Shown one piece after another: positions 57,029 through 64,000 of a DNA stretch of 64,000 nt. The stretch is from NCBI RefSeq assembly GCF_009496285.1, contig NZ_WIJK01000009.1, forward strand, positions 12,643-76,642, written 5' to 3'. Each line of letters begins with the position of its first letter. The stretch's first letter is position 1. The notes beneath the pieces are model-generated. The model did not search any database and was not told the origin of the DNA. It saw nothing but the letters and a program-made list of their open reading frames with translations. The translations under genes and the position numbers were made by a program. Source of the DNA: Streptococcus mitis. GTDB lineage: Bacteria; Bacillota; Bacilli; Lactobacillales; Streptococcaceae.

Positions 57029-58369
57029 TCATTCTGTATGTATCATAGTAAGTACCTGACGAAAGACTTGATTTTGGCAGGTGGTATTGAGACTATCATT
57101 GGGATAATTTTCCACAATCTTCATGACGGTATAGAGACCAACTCCTCTCTCCTCCCCTTTAGAACTAACTCCAAAAGAGAAAATTTCAGAAATATCGATA
57201 CTCTCTTCTCTGATGGAGTTTTCAATGATAAAGGTCTCCTGTGCTCCATTCTTTATAAAGGCGATTGAGACATGAGGTTGACTAGCCTCTGCACTAGCTT
57301 CAATGGCATTGTCACAAAGGATAGATACGATGGTTAAAAAATCAAGCAGACTCATCCCCTCAACCTGAATCTCCTCAGGAACTTCGACATTAAAGACAAT
57401 ATCCTTTTCTCTAGCTTTTATAAATTTTCCTGCTAGAAGACTTTTGAGGGCTTTATCACGAATATTCACGAGTCGTCCAAGGTCATATTTATTATCCTGC
57501 AATTTTTCACTAGAATCCTTTAAGACCGAGTCGTAAACCTCTTTTATCTGCTCCATATCCTCCTCTTCAATACCTAGACGTAAACTGGTCAAGAGGTTGG
57601 TGTAGTCATGACGAAAACTCCGTACTTCCTTGTAAAGTTCCTCTATATGCCGACTATACCTCTCCATGTCTCTATAGCGCAAGGCCTGCTCTTGGTTCAG
57701 TTTCTCCTGAAGTTTTTCCTTCAAATAGGTATCTAATTTCTTGATAACCCCCATAAAAAAGAGTAGATAAAATACTAGAATGAGATGGCGAACAGTCGTT
57801 GATTGAATACCTTGTTCATATTCAAAGAAAGACAGACTTTGCATCACTAGATAGTAAGCCCCCATTATCCAGTTAATCTTAGTCAGGGACTTTTGAAACC
57901 CTTTATCTAGAATCTCCTTTCTCAAGTTAGTGAAATCATAGTCCAACCATTTCAAAAAGACTAAAACTATGAAGCAAACGAATATCGTCATCAATAAAAA
58001 GATAGGATTGCTATCTTTATCTACAATTTCTTGTCCCCAAAATGGAAGCACAAAATATGCGACCCCTCTATAAAAGAGATTCACCAATATCATTGGAAAG
58101 AGACCATAAAAGAAGAGGAGTTTTTTAGGAAGCCCTCTTAACAGTAAGAAAGACAAGCCTATACCGTACAAGGGTTCCATAAAATAAAATAGGAAACTAT
58201 CTCCTACCATATAGCCAATCATTAAAAAAACAAAGGCCAACAGTATCTTAAAAAGAAAGGCTTTAAAAATCCTCTCAAAAGTGAGACCAATTCCATCCAC
58301 CTTAAAGAAAATGACAATTTCTAGTCCATGAGTAACAAGTGTATACAACAATATCCAAGCAATATTCAT
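57029..58369 (-). CDS. blpH: Histidine kinase BlpH (peptide pheromone receptor)
   Basis: Membrane sensor kinase of the blp quorum-sensing system, 446 aa. Six to seven N-terminal membrane segments span about residues 1-210. The HPK10-type phospho-acceptor region RSFRHDYTNLLTSL lies near 250 and the ATPase part LCDNAIEASAEA near 350 with GVGLYTVMKIVENYP near 408. All motifs are intact, so it should be functional. In pneumococcus blpC, blpB and blpA follow blpH; here a terminator and unrelated DNA follow. Confidence 0.93.
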   Translation of the reverse strand: MNIAWILLYTLVTHGLEIVIFFKVDGIGLTFERIFKAFLFKILLAFVFLMIGYMVGDSFLFYFMEPLYGIGLSFLLLRGLPKKLLFFYGLFPMILVNLFYRGVAYFVLPFWGQEIVDKDSNPIFLLMTIFVCFIVLVFLKWLDYDFTNLRKEILDKGFQKSLTKINWIMGAYYLVMQSLSFFEYEQGIQSTTVRHLILVFYLLFFMGVIKKLDTYLKEKLQEKLNQEQALRYRDMERYSRHIEELYKEVRSFRHDYTNLLTSLRLGIEEEDMEQIKEVYDSVLKDSSEKLQDNKYDLGRLVNIRDKALKSLLAGKFIKAREKDIVFNVEVPEEIQVEGMSLLDFLTIVSILCDNAIEASAEASQPHVSIAFIKNGAQETFIIENSIREESIDISEIFSFGVSSKGEERGVGLYTVMKIVENYPNDSLNTTCQNQVFRQVLTMIHTE

Positions 58370-58382
58370 AAACTCTCCTAGC

Positions 58383-59120
58383 TCAGTGTAAGTTATTAAT
58401 AGCCTCAGACACTTCCTTGACCTTATAACGGGCGATTAGACAGCTTCCACCATTGGGAAAGTAAAGAAGTTTTTCTTTCTTATCCAAACGAACCACATTG
58501 GCAGGATTGATGAGAAAAGAGCGATGGCACTGCAAGAGACGAGGCTCCTGCTTGAAAACCTCCTCTAAACTCGCTGTAAATTCCAGCCTGTCTGTCTTGG
58601 TATAAAGAATAACACGATGGGCTCTGGGCGACGTTTCAAGATAATAAACCTCTTTAAAAGGATACTGGAATTGGGCAAATTTTGATTTAAAGTAAAAGCA
58701 ATCTTCCGCCAGACTCTTACTATCTTGACTATTGGCATAGAGGAGGGCTGTCTCAATCCGAGATTCAAACTCCTCTGCCGACAAGGCCTTATCAATGTAG
58801 TCCAAAGCAGACACTTGGTAGCGAAAGGACAGGGGCATAAACTCCGAGTGAGTCGTCACAAAGACGATCAGGGCATAAGGATCCCGATCCCGAATCTTTC
58901 TAGCCACTTCCAGACCCTTCATCTCCTCATTTCGAATCTCAATGTCCAAAAAGAATAGCTGATGGGCTCCCTTCTCATGCACCTCTGCCAGCAGTTGGTC
59001 TGGCTTGCCAAAGACTTCAAAAGAACTGGGAGTGATGTGATGTTCTTTCAAGAGTTTCTCAATCGTCGCTTCAATCCTAGTCTGCTGGGAAAAATCATCC
59101 TCTAAAACAAATATTCTCAT
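58383..59120 (-). CDS. blpR: Response regulator BlpR (LytTR type)
   Basis: 245 aa. The receiver domain (residues 1-120) has FVLEDDFSQQ acidic residues, the phospho-Asp in LFFLDIEIR near 60 and YIDKAL near 115. The C-terminal LytTR DNA-binding domain (about 145-245) has CHRSFLINPANVVRLDKKEKLLYFPNG. It should bind the direct-repeat boxes of this locus. It lies between blpS and blpH, 4 and 13 bases apart. Confidence 0.93.
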   Translation of the reverse strand: MRIFVLEDDFSQQTRIEATIEKLLKEHHITPSSFEVFGKPDQLLAEVHEKGAHQLFFLDIEIRNEEMKGLEVARKIRDRDPYALIVFVTTHSEFMPLSFRYQVSALDYIDKALSAEEFESRIETALLYANSQDSKSLAEDCFYFKSKFAQFQYPFKEVYYLETSPRAHRVILYTKTDRLEFTASLEEVFKQEPRLLQCHRSFLINPANVVRLDKKEKLLYFPNGGSCLIARYKVKEVSEAINNLH

Positions 59121-59124
59121 CTTC

Positions 59125-59463
59125 TTACTCTCCTTGTTTCAACCATTTTTGGCGAATTTCTCTATAACGACGTCTGGAATACTGAACAGCATATTGACCT
59201 TCTTCTCCAAGAAAAAGAGTCTTTGACTTGAGTTCCATGGATTTTACTCGTTCAAGGTTGACCAGACAATTCCGATGACATCTCGCTAAGGTTTCCCCAT
59301 ATTGTTTCTCAAGCTTGCTTAAATTTTGAAACAGATCAAAGCTAGCATCTTCTGTAACAATCTGCACGGTATGGGCTTTACTTGGATGCATCTGGATATA
59401 GTAGATATCCTTTATGTTTAATTTAAAAATTTCTTTCTCTTTTTGGATGATGATATAGTTCAT
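59125..59463 (-). CDS. blpS: LytTR-domain regulator BlpS
   Basis: 112 aa from ATG 59463 (MNYIIIQKEKEIFKLNIKDI) after AGGAGG; the frame to 59493 covers the RBS. It consists only of a LytTR DNA-binding domain (ARCHRNCLVNLERVKSMELKSKTLFLGEEG) without a receiver. In pneumococcus BlpS is thought to modulate blp transcription. First gene of blpS-blpR-blpH. Confidence 0.9.
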   Translation of the reverse strand: MNYIIIQKEKEIFKLNIKDIYYIQMHPSKAHTVQIVTEDASFDLFQNLSKLEKQYGETLARCHRNCLVNLERVKSMELKSKTLFLGEEGQYAVQYSRRRYREIRQKWLKQGE

Positions 59464-59483
59464 GGATAAAACCTCCTGAGGAG

Positions 59484-59548
59484 AGGATACCATAAGCCGA
59501 GAAACTATTTTTCACCAAATCCTAAACGGTTCTCAAAAATTCCTAAAG
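59484..59548 (-). promoter_or_regulatory. BlpR-type promoter 1 (blpSRH)
   Basis: Minus strand: CTTTAGGAA, 12 bp, GTTTAGGAT (59548-59519), then 29 bp to TATCCT (59489-59484). This gives positive autoregulation of the regulators. Confidence 0.8.
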
Positions 59549-59616
59549 CGTTGAAGTATTTAAAAAATAGATATGATAACCTTACAATTATTTTATCATA
59601 AAATCCTGCAATTACC

Positions 59617-59680
59617 ATTCAGGAAATTTCAATGACAATTAAAGATTTGAAGGTAAAAAAAGAGTAAAAAGTGATAGGCT
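59617..59680 (+). promoter_or_regulatory. BlpR-type promoter 5 (blpT)
   Basis: Plus strand: ATTCAGGAA, 12 bp, ATTAAAGAT (59617-59646), then 28 bp to TAGGCT at 59675-59680. It has the least conserved -10 but the same spacing. Confidence 0.7.
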
Positions 59681-59741
59681 AAGATTATAGAAAGACAAAG
59701 GCTTAAAACAACTTTAAAACCATCACAAAGGAGGTATTCTC

Positions 59742-60071
59742 ATGACGGACACAGACCCAATCAAAAGAGCTCAGGCACTGATCACTGACTTAAACAAAGC
59801 CTACCAAGTCTGCAAACAGGCAACAGTTGACGATGTCCACTTTCAGGAGCAACTGGACAATATCCTCCGCTTTCTCTCTAAAACTGAGACAGTGGATAAT
59901 CGATTCTTGATTGAGCTGGAAAAATTTTACCAGACTTCCAGTCTTCTCATGGGCCTCAGTGCTCTCAATCCAGATGCTCCTACTCGCGCCGCTTGGCGGG
60001 CCTATGACCGCTTCCACTTTGACCAGGTCAAGACCAAATTGAGCCTCTACGGACCAACCCTTATCTTGTAG
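59742..60071 (+). CDS. blpT: BlpT-like protein (109 aa)
   Basis: Soluble acidic helical protein (MTDTDPIKRAQALITDLNKA; LMGLSALNPDAPTRAAWRAYDRF). Its size and place beside blpS, divergent from it and next to ecsB, match pneumococcal blpT. The function is uncertain. AAAGGAGG precedes the ATG. The last 27 bases of the gene are repeated 209 bp downstream as part of a tandem duplication. Confidence 0.85.
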   Translation: MTDTDPIKRAQALITDLNKAYQVCKQATVDDVHFQEQLDNILRFLSKTETVDNRFLIELEKFYQTSSLLMGLSALNPDAPTRAAWRAYDRFHFDQVKTKLSLYGPTLIL

Positions 60072-60076
60072 TAACT

Positions 60077-60115
60077 AAAAAGAAGCTGAGACAGATTGAA
60101 CTCAACTTCTTTTTT
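60077..60115 (+). terminator. Terminator after blpT (second copy at 60286-60324)
   Basis: AAAAGAAGCTGAG pairs with CTCAACTTCTTTT and a T run follows. Confidence 0.82.
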
Positions 60116-60135
60116 AGTATCATATAAGCAATGTT

Positions 60136-60249
60136 ATACTCAATGAAAATCAAAGAGCAAAATAGGAAGCTAGCCGCAGGTTGCTCAAAGTACCGCTTTG
60201 AGGTTGCAGATGGATGCTGACCTAGTTTGAAGAGATTTTCGAAGAGTAT
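60136..60249. repeat. BOX element, unit 1
   Basis: 114 bp in the boxC-to-boxA direction: ATACTCAATG...GAAGAGTAT ends, with GGAAGCTAGCCGCAGG and an inner AAAGTACCGCTTT hairpin (boxB-like). Confidence 0.85.
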
Positions 60250-60344
60250 TAGTCTCTACGGACCAACCATTATCCTGTAGTAACTAAAAAGAAGCTGAGA
60301 CAGATTGAACTCAACTTCTTTTTTAGTATCATATAAGCAATGTA

Positions 60345-60458
60345 ATACTCAGTGAAAATCAAAGAGCAAACTAGGAAGCTAGCCGCAGGTTGCTCAAAGC
60401 ATCGCTTTGAGGTTGCAGATGGATGCTGACCTAGTTTGAAGAGATTTTCGAAGAGTAT
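60345..60458. repeat. BOX element, unit 2
   Basis: Near-identical to the copy 209 bp upstream. Its last bases abut the ecsB stop codon. Confidence 0.85.
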
Positions 60459-61507
60459 TAGTCCTGCATCTGGCGTTTCACCTGATAAGGGAGATACAAA
60501 ATCTGTAAGACCAAGCCAGCTCCAAAGAGGGCTAGAAGGGCTAGTTTTTCTTGGAGGGCAATCAACCCAACTACCAGTTGAACCAATAAAACAAAACTAG
60601 TCAATCCTCGGACAACTGCCTGTAACCCTTTTTCCTTTTGTCCCTTTTCTAGCGGGAAAAGTTGGGTCAAATATTGGTAATCAAAGGCATGATAGAGAGC
60701 CAATAACTGAAAGAGTAAGAGGTAGTTAAATAAAACCACTACTGCTGTTGCAATCCAAGCTTGCTCGATAAAGATCAACGCCAGCAAAGATAGGAAGAGG
60801 AGGCGAAGACTGAGGGCAAAGAGATCTCCATTTCGCAGATAAGAACGAAGATAGAGGTTCTGCCAAATCTTGCTCGGCACCTTCTGAACTGCTTTTAGGA
60901 TAAAATCTAGATAAGCTCGTCGCTTGACGCTGTTTGAAATTCCCTTGACTTGGGTAAAGAGGGCAAAGAAGCGAAGCAAGAACTGCTTGCGTTTACTTTC
61001 TTGGGCAATCACATAGTCCCAGTCCAGATGATTTGCACTAAAAAACTTGCCAGTCTTTTTCTGAAAAAGGAAATATTTCACGACTCCCAAAAGAAGAACA
61101 TAAACACCAAAAACTCCTAAGCCTAAGCCCATGACTAAAAATAGAGGGGCAAAAAGAAGCAAAAAGAGAGTCTGTACACTAACCCAAAAGATGAAGGAAA
61201 CTAGGCTTTGCTTTTGGATATGTTCTCTCACTTCTTCTTCAGCTACTAAGAGAAAGAGCTTATCAGGAGCTTCCACATAGGTCGCGATTCCACCCCAAAG
61301 CATGAGTAAAATAGAGACAATCCCCACAAACAAAAGGATAGGCCAATGATTTTCAGGAAAATGCTGGAGCAGTTGACTATACTGATAGGCTAGAAACCCT
61401 ACTAAAACCAGTAAAAACAAGACAAAGTGGTCATTGAGTACATAGCGCAGATAACCGACACACTCTTTACGAAAATCCTGCTTTCGCTTTAGAAACAAGT
61501 CTTTCAT
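60458..61507 (-). CDS. ecsB: ABC transporter membrane subunit EcsB
   Basis: 349 aa with about eight hydrophobic segments, in the EcsB family by its partner and topology. In Bacillus the Ecs transporter affects protein secretion and regulated intramembrane proteolysis; in streptococci and enterococci it is linked to peptide pheromone handling. Overlaps ecsA by 4 bases. It lies beside blpT in pneumococcus as well. Confidence 0.88.
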   Translation of the reverse strand: MKDLFLKRKQDFRKECVGYLRYVLNDHFVLFLLVLVGFLAYQYSQLLQHFPENHWPILLFVGIVSILLMLWGGIATYVEAPDKLFLLVAEEEVREHIQKQSLVSFIFWVSVQTLFLLLFAPLFLVMGLGLGVFGVYVLLLGVVKYFLFQKKTGKFFSANHLDWDYVIAQESKRKQFLLRFFALFTQVKGISNSVKRRAYLDFILKAVQKVPSKIWQNLYLRSYLRNGDLFALSLRLLFLSLLALIFIEQAWIATAVVVLFNYLLLFQLLALYHAFDYQYLTQLFPLEKGQKEKGLQAVVRGLTSFVLLVQLVVGLIALQEKLALLALFGAGLVLQILYLPYQVKRQMQD

Positions 61508-62235
61508 CTGTCCTCCTCTTTGGTCAAAGCCAAATAGATATCATTGAGACTTGCTTGAGACATGGCAAAAGCTTGTCTCAGTTCTTCAAGATCCCCTTTA
61601 GCCCTCACTTGTCCTTTGTGAAGAATGACAAAAGAGTCACACATTTTTTCAGCAGAGTCAAGAACGTGGGTACTCATGAGGATAGACTTGCCTTTTTTCT
61701 TTTCAAGGTCCAAAAGCTGAATCAAGTCCGAAATCGCCAGGGGATCAAGACCAAGGAAAGGTTCATCGACGATAAAGAGACTCGGATCCACAACAAAGGC
61801 ACAGATAATCATGACCTTCTGCTTCATCCCTTTCGAAAAATGAACAGGGAACCAATCCAACTTCTGATCCAAACGGAACATTTTTAAAAGAGGTTCTACA
61901 CGTTCAAAAGCTAGGTTTTGCTCAATACCATAGGCCATGGCAACCGTCTCGATATGTTCTCTGAGAGTTAATTCTTCGTACAAACTAGGAGTTTCAGGAA
62001 TGTAACCAATCTGCTGACGATATTCTCGAGGATTGGCACCTAAAGTTAGTCCGTCGATGTTTATTTCTCCACTATAAGGTGTCAAAAGTCCAATAATTTC
62101 ATTGATGGTCGTCGATTTCCCAGCACCATTTAGACCGATCAAACCGACCAACTGCCCACTTTCAACTGTAAAGGACACATCTTTCAAGACAGGAACATGA
62201 ACATAGCCCCCAGTCAGGTTTTTAATTTCTAACAT
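61504..62235 (-). CDS. ecsA: ABC transporter ATP-binding protein EcsA
   Basis: ATPase partner of EcsB, 243 aa. Walker A GLNGAGKST near residue 34, the ABC signature FSKGMKQKV near 133 and Walker B LFIVDEPFLGLDPL near 153, then the His switch STHVLD near 188. It is divergent from the HIT gene. Confidence 0.94.
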   Translation of the reverse strand: MLEIKNLTGGYVHVPVLKDVSFTVESGQLVGLIGLNGAGKSTTINEIIGLLTPYSGEINIDGLTLGANPREYRQQIGYIPETPSLYEELTLREHIETVAMAYGIEQNLAFERVEPLLKMFRLDQKLDWFPVHFSKGMKQKVMIICAFVVDPSLFIVDEPFLGLDPLAISDLIQLLDLEKKKGKSILMSTHVLDSAEKMCDSFVILHKGQVRAKGDLEELRQAFAMSQASLNDIYLALTKEEDR

Positions 62236-62252
62236 ATTTTCTCCAAATCTGG

Positions 62253-62258
62253 TATAAT
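62253..62258 (+). promoter_or_regulatory. -10 of the HIT gene promoter
   Basis: TATAAT preceded by TGG (TGGTATAAT), 45 bases before the HIT start. Confidence 0.7.
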
Positions 62259-62302
62259 GTAGCTATATTATATCAAAATTCAATACAGTAGAGGTAGATT
62301 TT

Positions 62303-62713
62303 ATGTCAGATTGCATTTTTTGTAAAATTATCGCAGGAGAGATTCCCGCATCAAAGGTTTACGAAGATGATCAAGTTCTTGCCTTCCTTGATATCTCACA
62401 AGTAACACCTGGTCACACCTTGGTCGTACCAAAAGAACACTACCGCAATCTTTTAGAAATGGATGCTGCAAGTGCCAGCCAACTTTTCGCCCAAGTACCA
62501 AAGATTGCTCAAAAAGTCATGAAAGCTACCAAAGCTGAAGGCATGAATATCATCGCCAACTGTGAAGAAGTTGCTGGACAAACGGTTTTCCATACCCATG
62601 TTCACCTTGTTCCTCGCTATAGTGCAGATGACGACCTAAAAATTGACTTTATCGCACATGAACCAGACTTCGACAAACTTGCTCAAGTCGCTGAAACAAT
62701 CAAAAACGCTTAA
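62303..62713 (+). CDS. hit: HIT-family nucleotide hydrolase
   Basis: Hydrolase of nucleoside phosphoramidates or dinucleotides, 136 aa. CIFCKIIAGEIPASKVYEDD at the N terminus and the histidine triad HTHVHLVPRY near residue 97 are intact. AGAGGT precedes the ATG. A coupled gene follows after 9 bases. Confidence 0.93.
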   Translation: MSDCIFCKIIAGEIPASKVYEDDQVLAFLDISQVTPGHTLVVPKEHYRNLLEMDAASASQLFAQVPKIAQKVMKATKAEGMNIIANCEEVAGQTVFHTHVHLVPRYSADDDLKIDFIAHEPDFDKLAQVAETIKNA

Positions 62714-62722
62714 GGAGTCACT

Positions 62723-63010
62723 ATGAAACTATCAAATTTACTACTTTTTGCAGGCTCTGCAGTCGGTTCATACCTCCTCATTAAGAATCGCCAAGCTATC
62801 ACTGAAGAAGTTCTAGATACTACTGATCGTGTTGAAGCCATTAAGGATGACTTGGATATTATCCAAGATAGCCTGCAAATTATCGACCAACAAAAAGAAC
62901 TCATCAAGGAATATCAAAAAGATTTGACCTATAAGTTTAAAGTCCTGGAAAAAGATGTTCAAACTAGACTTGCTGTACTAAAAGAAATGCAGAAAACTGA
63001 AGAAAACTAA
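62723..63010 (+). CDS. Membrane-anchored coiled-coil protein (95 aa)
   Basis: One N-terminal hydrophobic helix (LSNLLLFAGSAVGSYLLI), then about 75 charged residues with strong coiled-coil periodicity (DRVEAIKDDLDIIQDSLQII...). AAGGAG precedes the ATG. It resembles YtxH-type or chromosome-partition-like small proteins found after hit in streptococci. The function is unknown. Confidence 0.75.
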   Translation: MKLSNLLLFAGSAVGSYLLIKNRQAITEEVLDTTDRVEAIKDDLDIIQDSLQIIDQQKELIKEYQKDLTYKFKVLEKDVQTRLAVLKEMQKTEEN

Positions 63011-63095
63011 TGTAAAGAAAATCTCCAACTTTCCTTATTCCCCTTTAAAGCCATTTTGGGTCAGCAGATCCTAACAGACCAGGGAGGGCATGAAA

Positions 63096-63749
63096 ATGAA
63101 ACAGTTTTTTAAAGTTTTGACGCGGATCATCCTGATTATTTGTGGGGGTCTCTGCCTTCTTGCAGCTCTGGCATTTCTAATACTGGCCAATCTTTTCAAG
63201 GCCTCACCAAGTGACATCCGAGAAGGAAATGAAGCCTTAAAACAAATCTTTATCTCCCTTGACCTGCCTCCTGAGAAAGTAGAATCAAATGGAAGCTATC
63301 AATTCGAGGGTGGGGGCTTAGATTTTTATGTGACTTTCTCAGATGATGTCGTCAATAGCCACCCAGTCCTAAAAGAAAGCCCAAACCTCACTAAAAACCG
63401 ACTCAAAGTCTATGTCTTAAACACAGGAGATATTTCCTACCATTCAGTAGAAGACAACTTATTCAATCATGGTTTATTCCAATTTTTAGAGGAGGAAAGC
63501 AGGAAGTATTTCCAAGAAATCGGAAAGAAATCAAATCCTTCTTACTTTATTCTCTCTTGGAGGGATCCAGAAAGCATGAAAAAGGGAATCGCATTCTATG
63601 AAAAAGCGTTGACCTTGGTGGATATCCAGGACAATTCGGCGATTAAGCGCATTGATACCGTCACCGTTAAGCCTGGCAAGGAAGCAGAACTTAAGCAACT
63701 CATCCAGGACATGGATGAGGCTGGCTTACTCACTCAAAGATCTGAATAG
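63096..63749 (+). CDS. Membrane-anchored protein of unknown function (217 aa)
   Basis: Starts at ATG 63096, eight bases after GGAGG (the ATG at 63090 is too close). An N-terminal membrane helix (about residues 10-35) is followed by an extracytoplasmic domain of about 180 aa without Cys or named motif. A terminator (63801-63824) follows. I do not recognise the family. Confidence 0.72.
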   Translation: MKQFFKVLTRIILIICGGLCLLAALAFLILANLFKASPSDIREGNEALKQIFISLDLPPEKVESNGSYQFEGGGLDFYVTFSDDVVNSHPVLKESPNLTKNRLKVYVLNTGDISYHSVEDNLFNHGLFQFLEEESRKYFQEIGKKSNPSYFILSWRDPESMKKGIAFYEKALTLVDIQDNSAIKRIDTVTVKPGKEAELKQLIQDMDEAGLLTQRSE

Positions 63750-63800
63750 CAGACCAGTTGGAGATTCTTTCTCCCATGCTAAAAGTCTTAAGATTGCACG

Positions 63801-63824
63801 AAAAAGAGCCCGAAGGCTCTTTTC
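63801..63824 (+). terminator. Terminator before the insertion sequence
   Basis: AAAAAGAGCC pairs with GGCTCTTTT around CGAA, a stable tetraloop. Confidence 0.85.
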
Positions 63825-63873
63825 AGATTGAAGACAAAGTCCTTAGAACTCAAGTTTCTAAGGGATTTTCTTT

Positions 63874-64000
63874 GGCTCATTGTCAACTGTAGTGGGTTGA
63901 ATAAAAACTAACATCTGGAGAGGACAATTGATGTCCTCTTCATTTTTATATTCAGAGCGATGAAAATTCGTTTCTTAAAGTTGTCAAAGTTCCGAAATCC
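63874..64000 (-). mobile_element. End of an ISL3-family insertion sequence (continues past window)
   Basis: The likely terminal inverted repeat begins at 63874 (GGCTCATTGTCAACTGTA). Inside, on the minus strand, 64000-63908 encodes the last 30 residues of a transposase (GFRNFDNFKKRIFIALNIK and then an Arg/Ser-rich end before TAG). This is the usual C terminus of streptococcal ISL3-type (IS1167-like) transposases. The rest lies outside the window. Confidence 0.8.
63908..64000 (-). CDS. Transposase, ISL3 family (C-terminal 30 aa only)
   Basis: The frame is open to the window edge and reads GFRNFDNFKKRIFIALNIK..., ending in ...VLSRC. The pattern is the conserved C terminus of ISL3-family transposases in streptococci. 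Whether the element is intact cannot be judged from here. Confidence 0.78.
   Translation of the reverse strand, partial: GFRNFDNFKKRIFIALNIKMKRTSIVLSRC

Larger units (their letters stand above)
60045..60458 (+). repeat. 209-bp tandem duplication: blpT end, terminator and BOX-type repeat
   Basis: Unit 1 (60045-60253) holds the blpT tail, a terminator (60077-60115) and a BOX-type element (60136-60249). Unit 2 starts at 60254 with the same blpT tail, terminator (60286-60324) and BOX (60345-60458). The units differ at about ten positions. This explains the whole gene-free gap between blpT and ecsB. Confidence 0.9.

Noticed and set aside
56915..57268. 117-codon plus-strand frame overlapping the end of blpH
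   Set aside because: It includes the terminator hairpin and is antisense to blpH; no RBS. It was also examined as a possible blpC and has no double-glycine leader.

Overview
The window is chromosomal DNA from a streptococcus of the Mitis group (S. mitis / S. oralis / S. pneumoniae relatives). The evidence is the low-GC base composition, the gene content and order of the fab/acc, gat, nusA-infB and groESL blocks, the blp regulatory genes, and BOX repeats of the pneumococcal type. The exact species cannot be read from this sequence alone.

Layout. 1-2.9 kb: the 3' part of a TrkH potassium channel gene, a membrane protein and a CPBP-type membrane protease. 3.1-9.6 kb: the arginine deiminase operon arcA-arcB-arcC-arcD plus an M20 dipeptidase, with a cre-like CcpA site in front. 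9.78-10.69 kb: no gene, but a tandem array of about eleven hairpin-rich units of 78, 80 and 93 bp. I do not recognise this array and consider it the most unusual object in the window. 10.7-17.3 kb: prfC (minus) divergent from gatCAB, efp, an Asp23-family gene and nusB. 17.3-18.0 kb: a frameshifted CPBP protease gene. 18.4-28.9 kb: the complete type II fatty-acid synthesis cluster on the minus strand, with FabT box candidates. 29-33 kb: a secreted protein, aspartokinase, a DUF956 gene and serS behind a T-box. 33-39.6 kb: groEL-groES (CIRCE), the competence gene ssbB (cin-box) and a run of small conserved genes. 39.7-43.3 kb: two sets of poorly known genes. One of these is a 2.38-kb cassette bounded by two copies of the rbfA 3' end. 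43.3-49 kb: the rimP-nusA-ylxR-ylxQ-infB-rbfA operon. 49.2-52 kb: a frameshifted GH3 glycosidase, trmB and ccrZ. 52.1-60.1 kb: a blp (bacteriocin-like peptide) locus. 60-64 kb: BOX repeats, ecsAB, a HIT protein, two small conserved genes and the end of an ISL3-family insertion sequence.

How the parts work together. The arc genes convert arginine to ornithine, CO2, ammonia and ATP. The acc/fab genes make membrane fatty acids under FabT control. The gat, efp, prfC, serS, rimP, infB and rbfA genes serve translation. The blp locus keeps the whole sensory half (BlpH kinase, BlpR and BlpS regulators, BlpT) and immunity-type genes (blpY, blpZ, pncP). In this window it has no pheromone gene blpC, no BlpAB exporter and no recognisable double-glycine bacteriocin. 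Five direct-repeat sites with the same geometry (9 bp, 12 bp spacer, 9 bp, then 28-29 bp to a -10 element) mark the promoters of blpT, blpSRH and three transcripts of very small membrane proteins. I read this as a self-consistent BlpR regulon.

Several starts were moved inward from the longest open frame to the codon that follows a good ribosome binding site; each entry says so. Family names rest on recognising motifs by eye, because no database search was possible.
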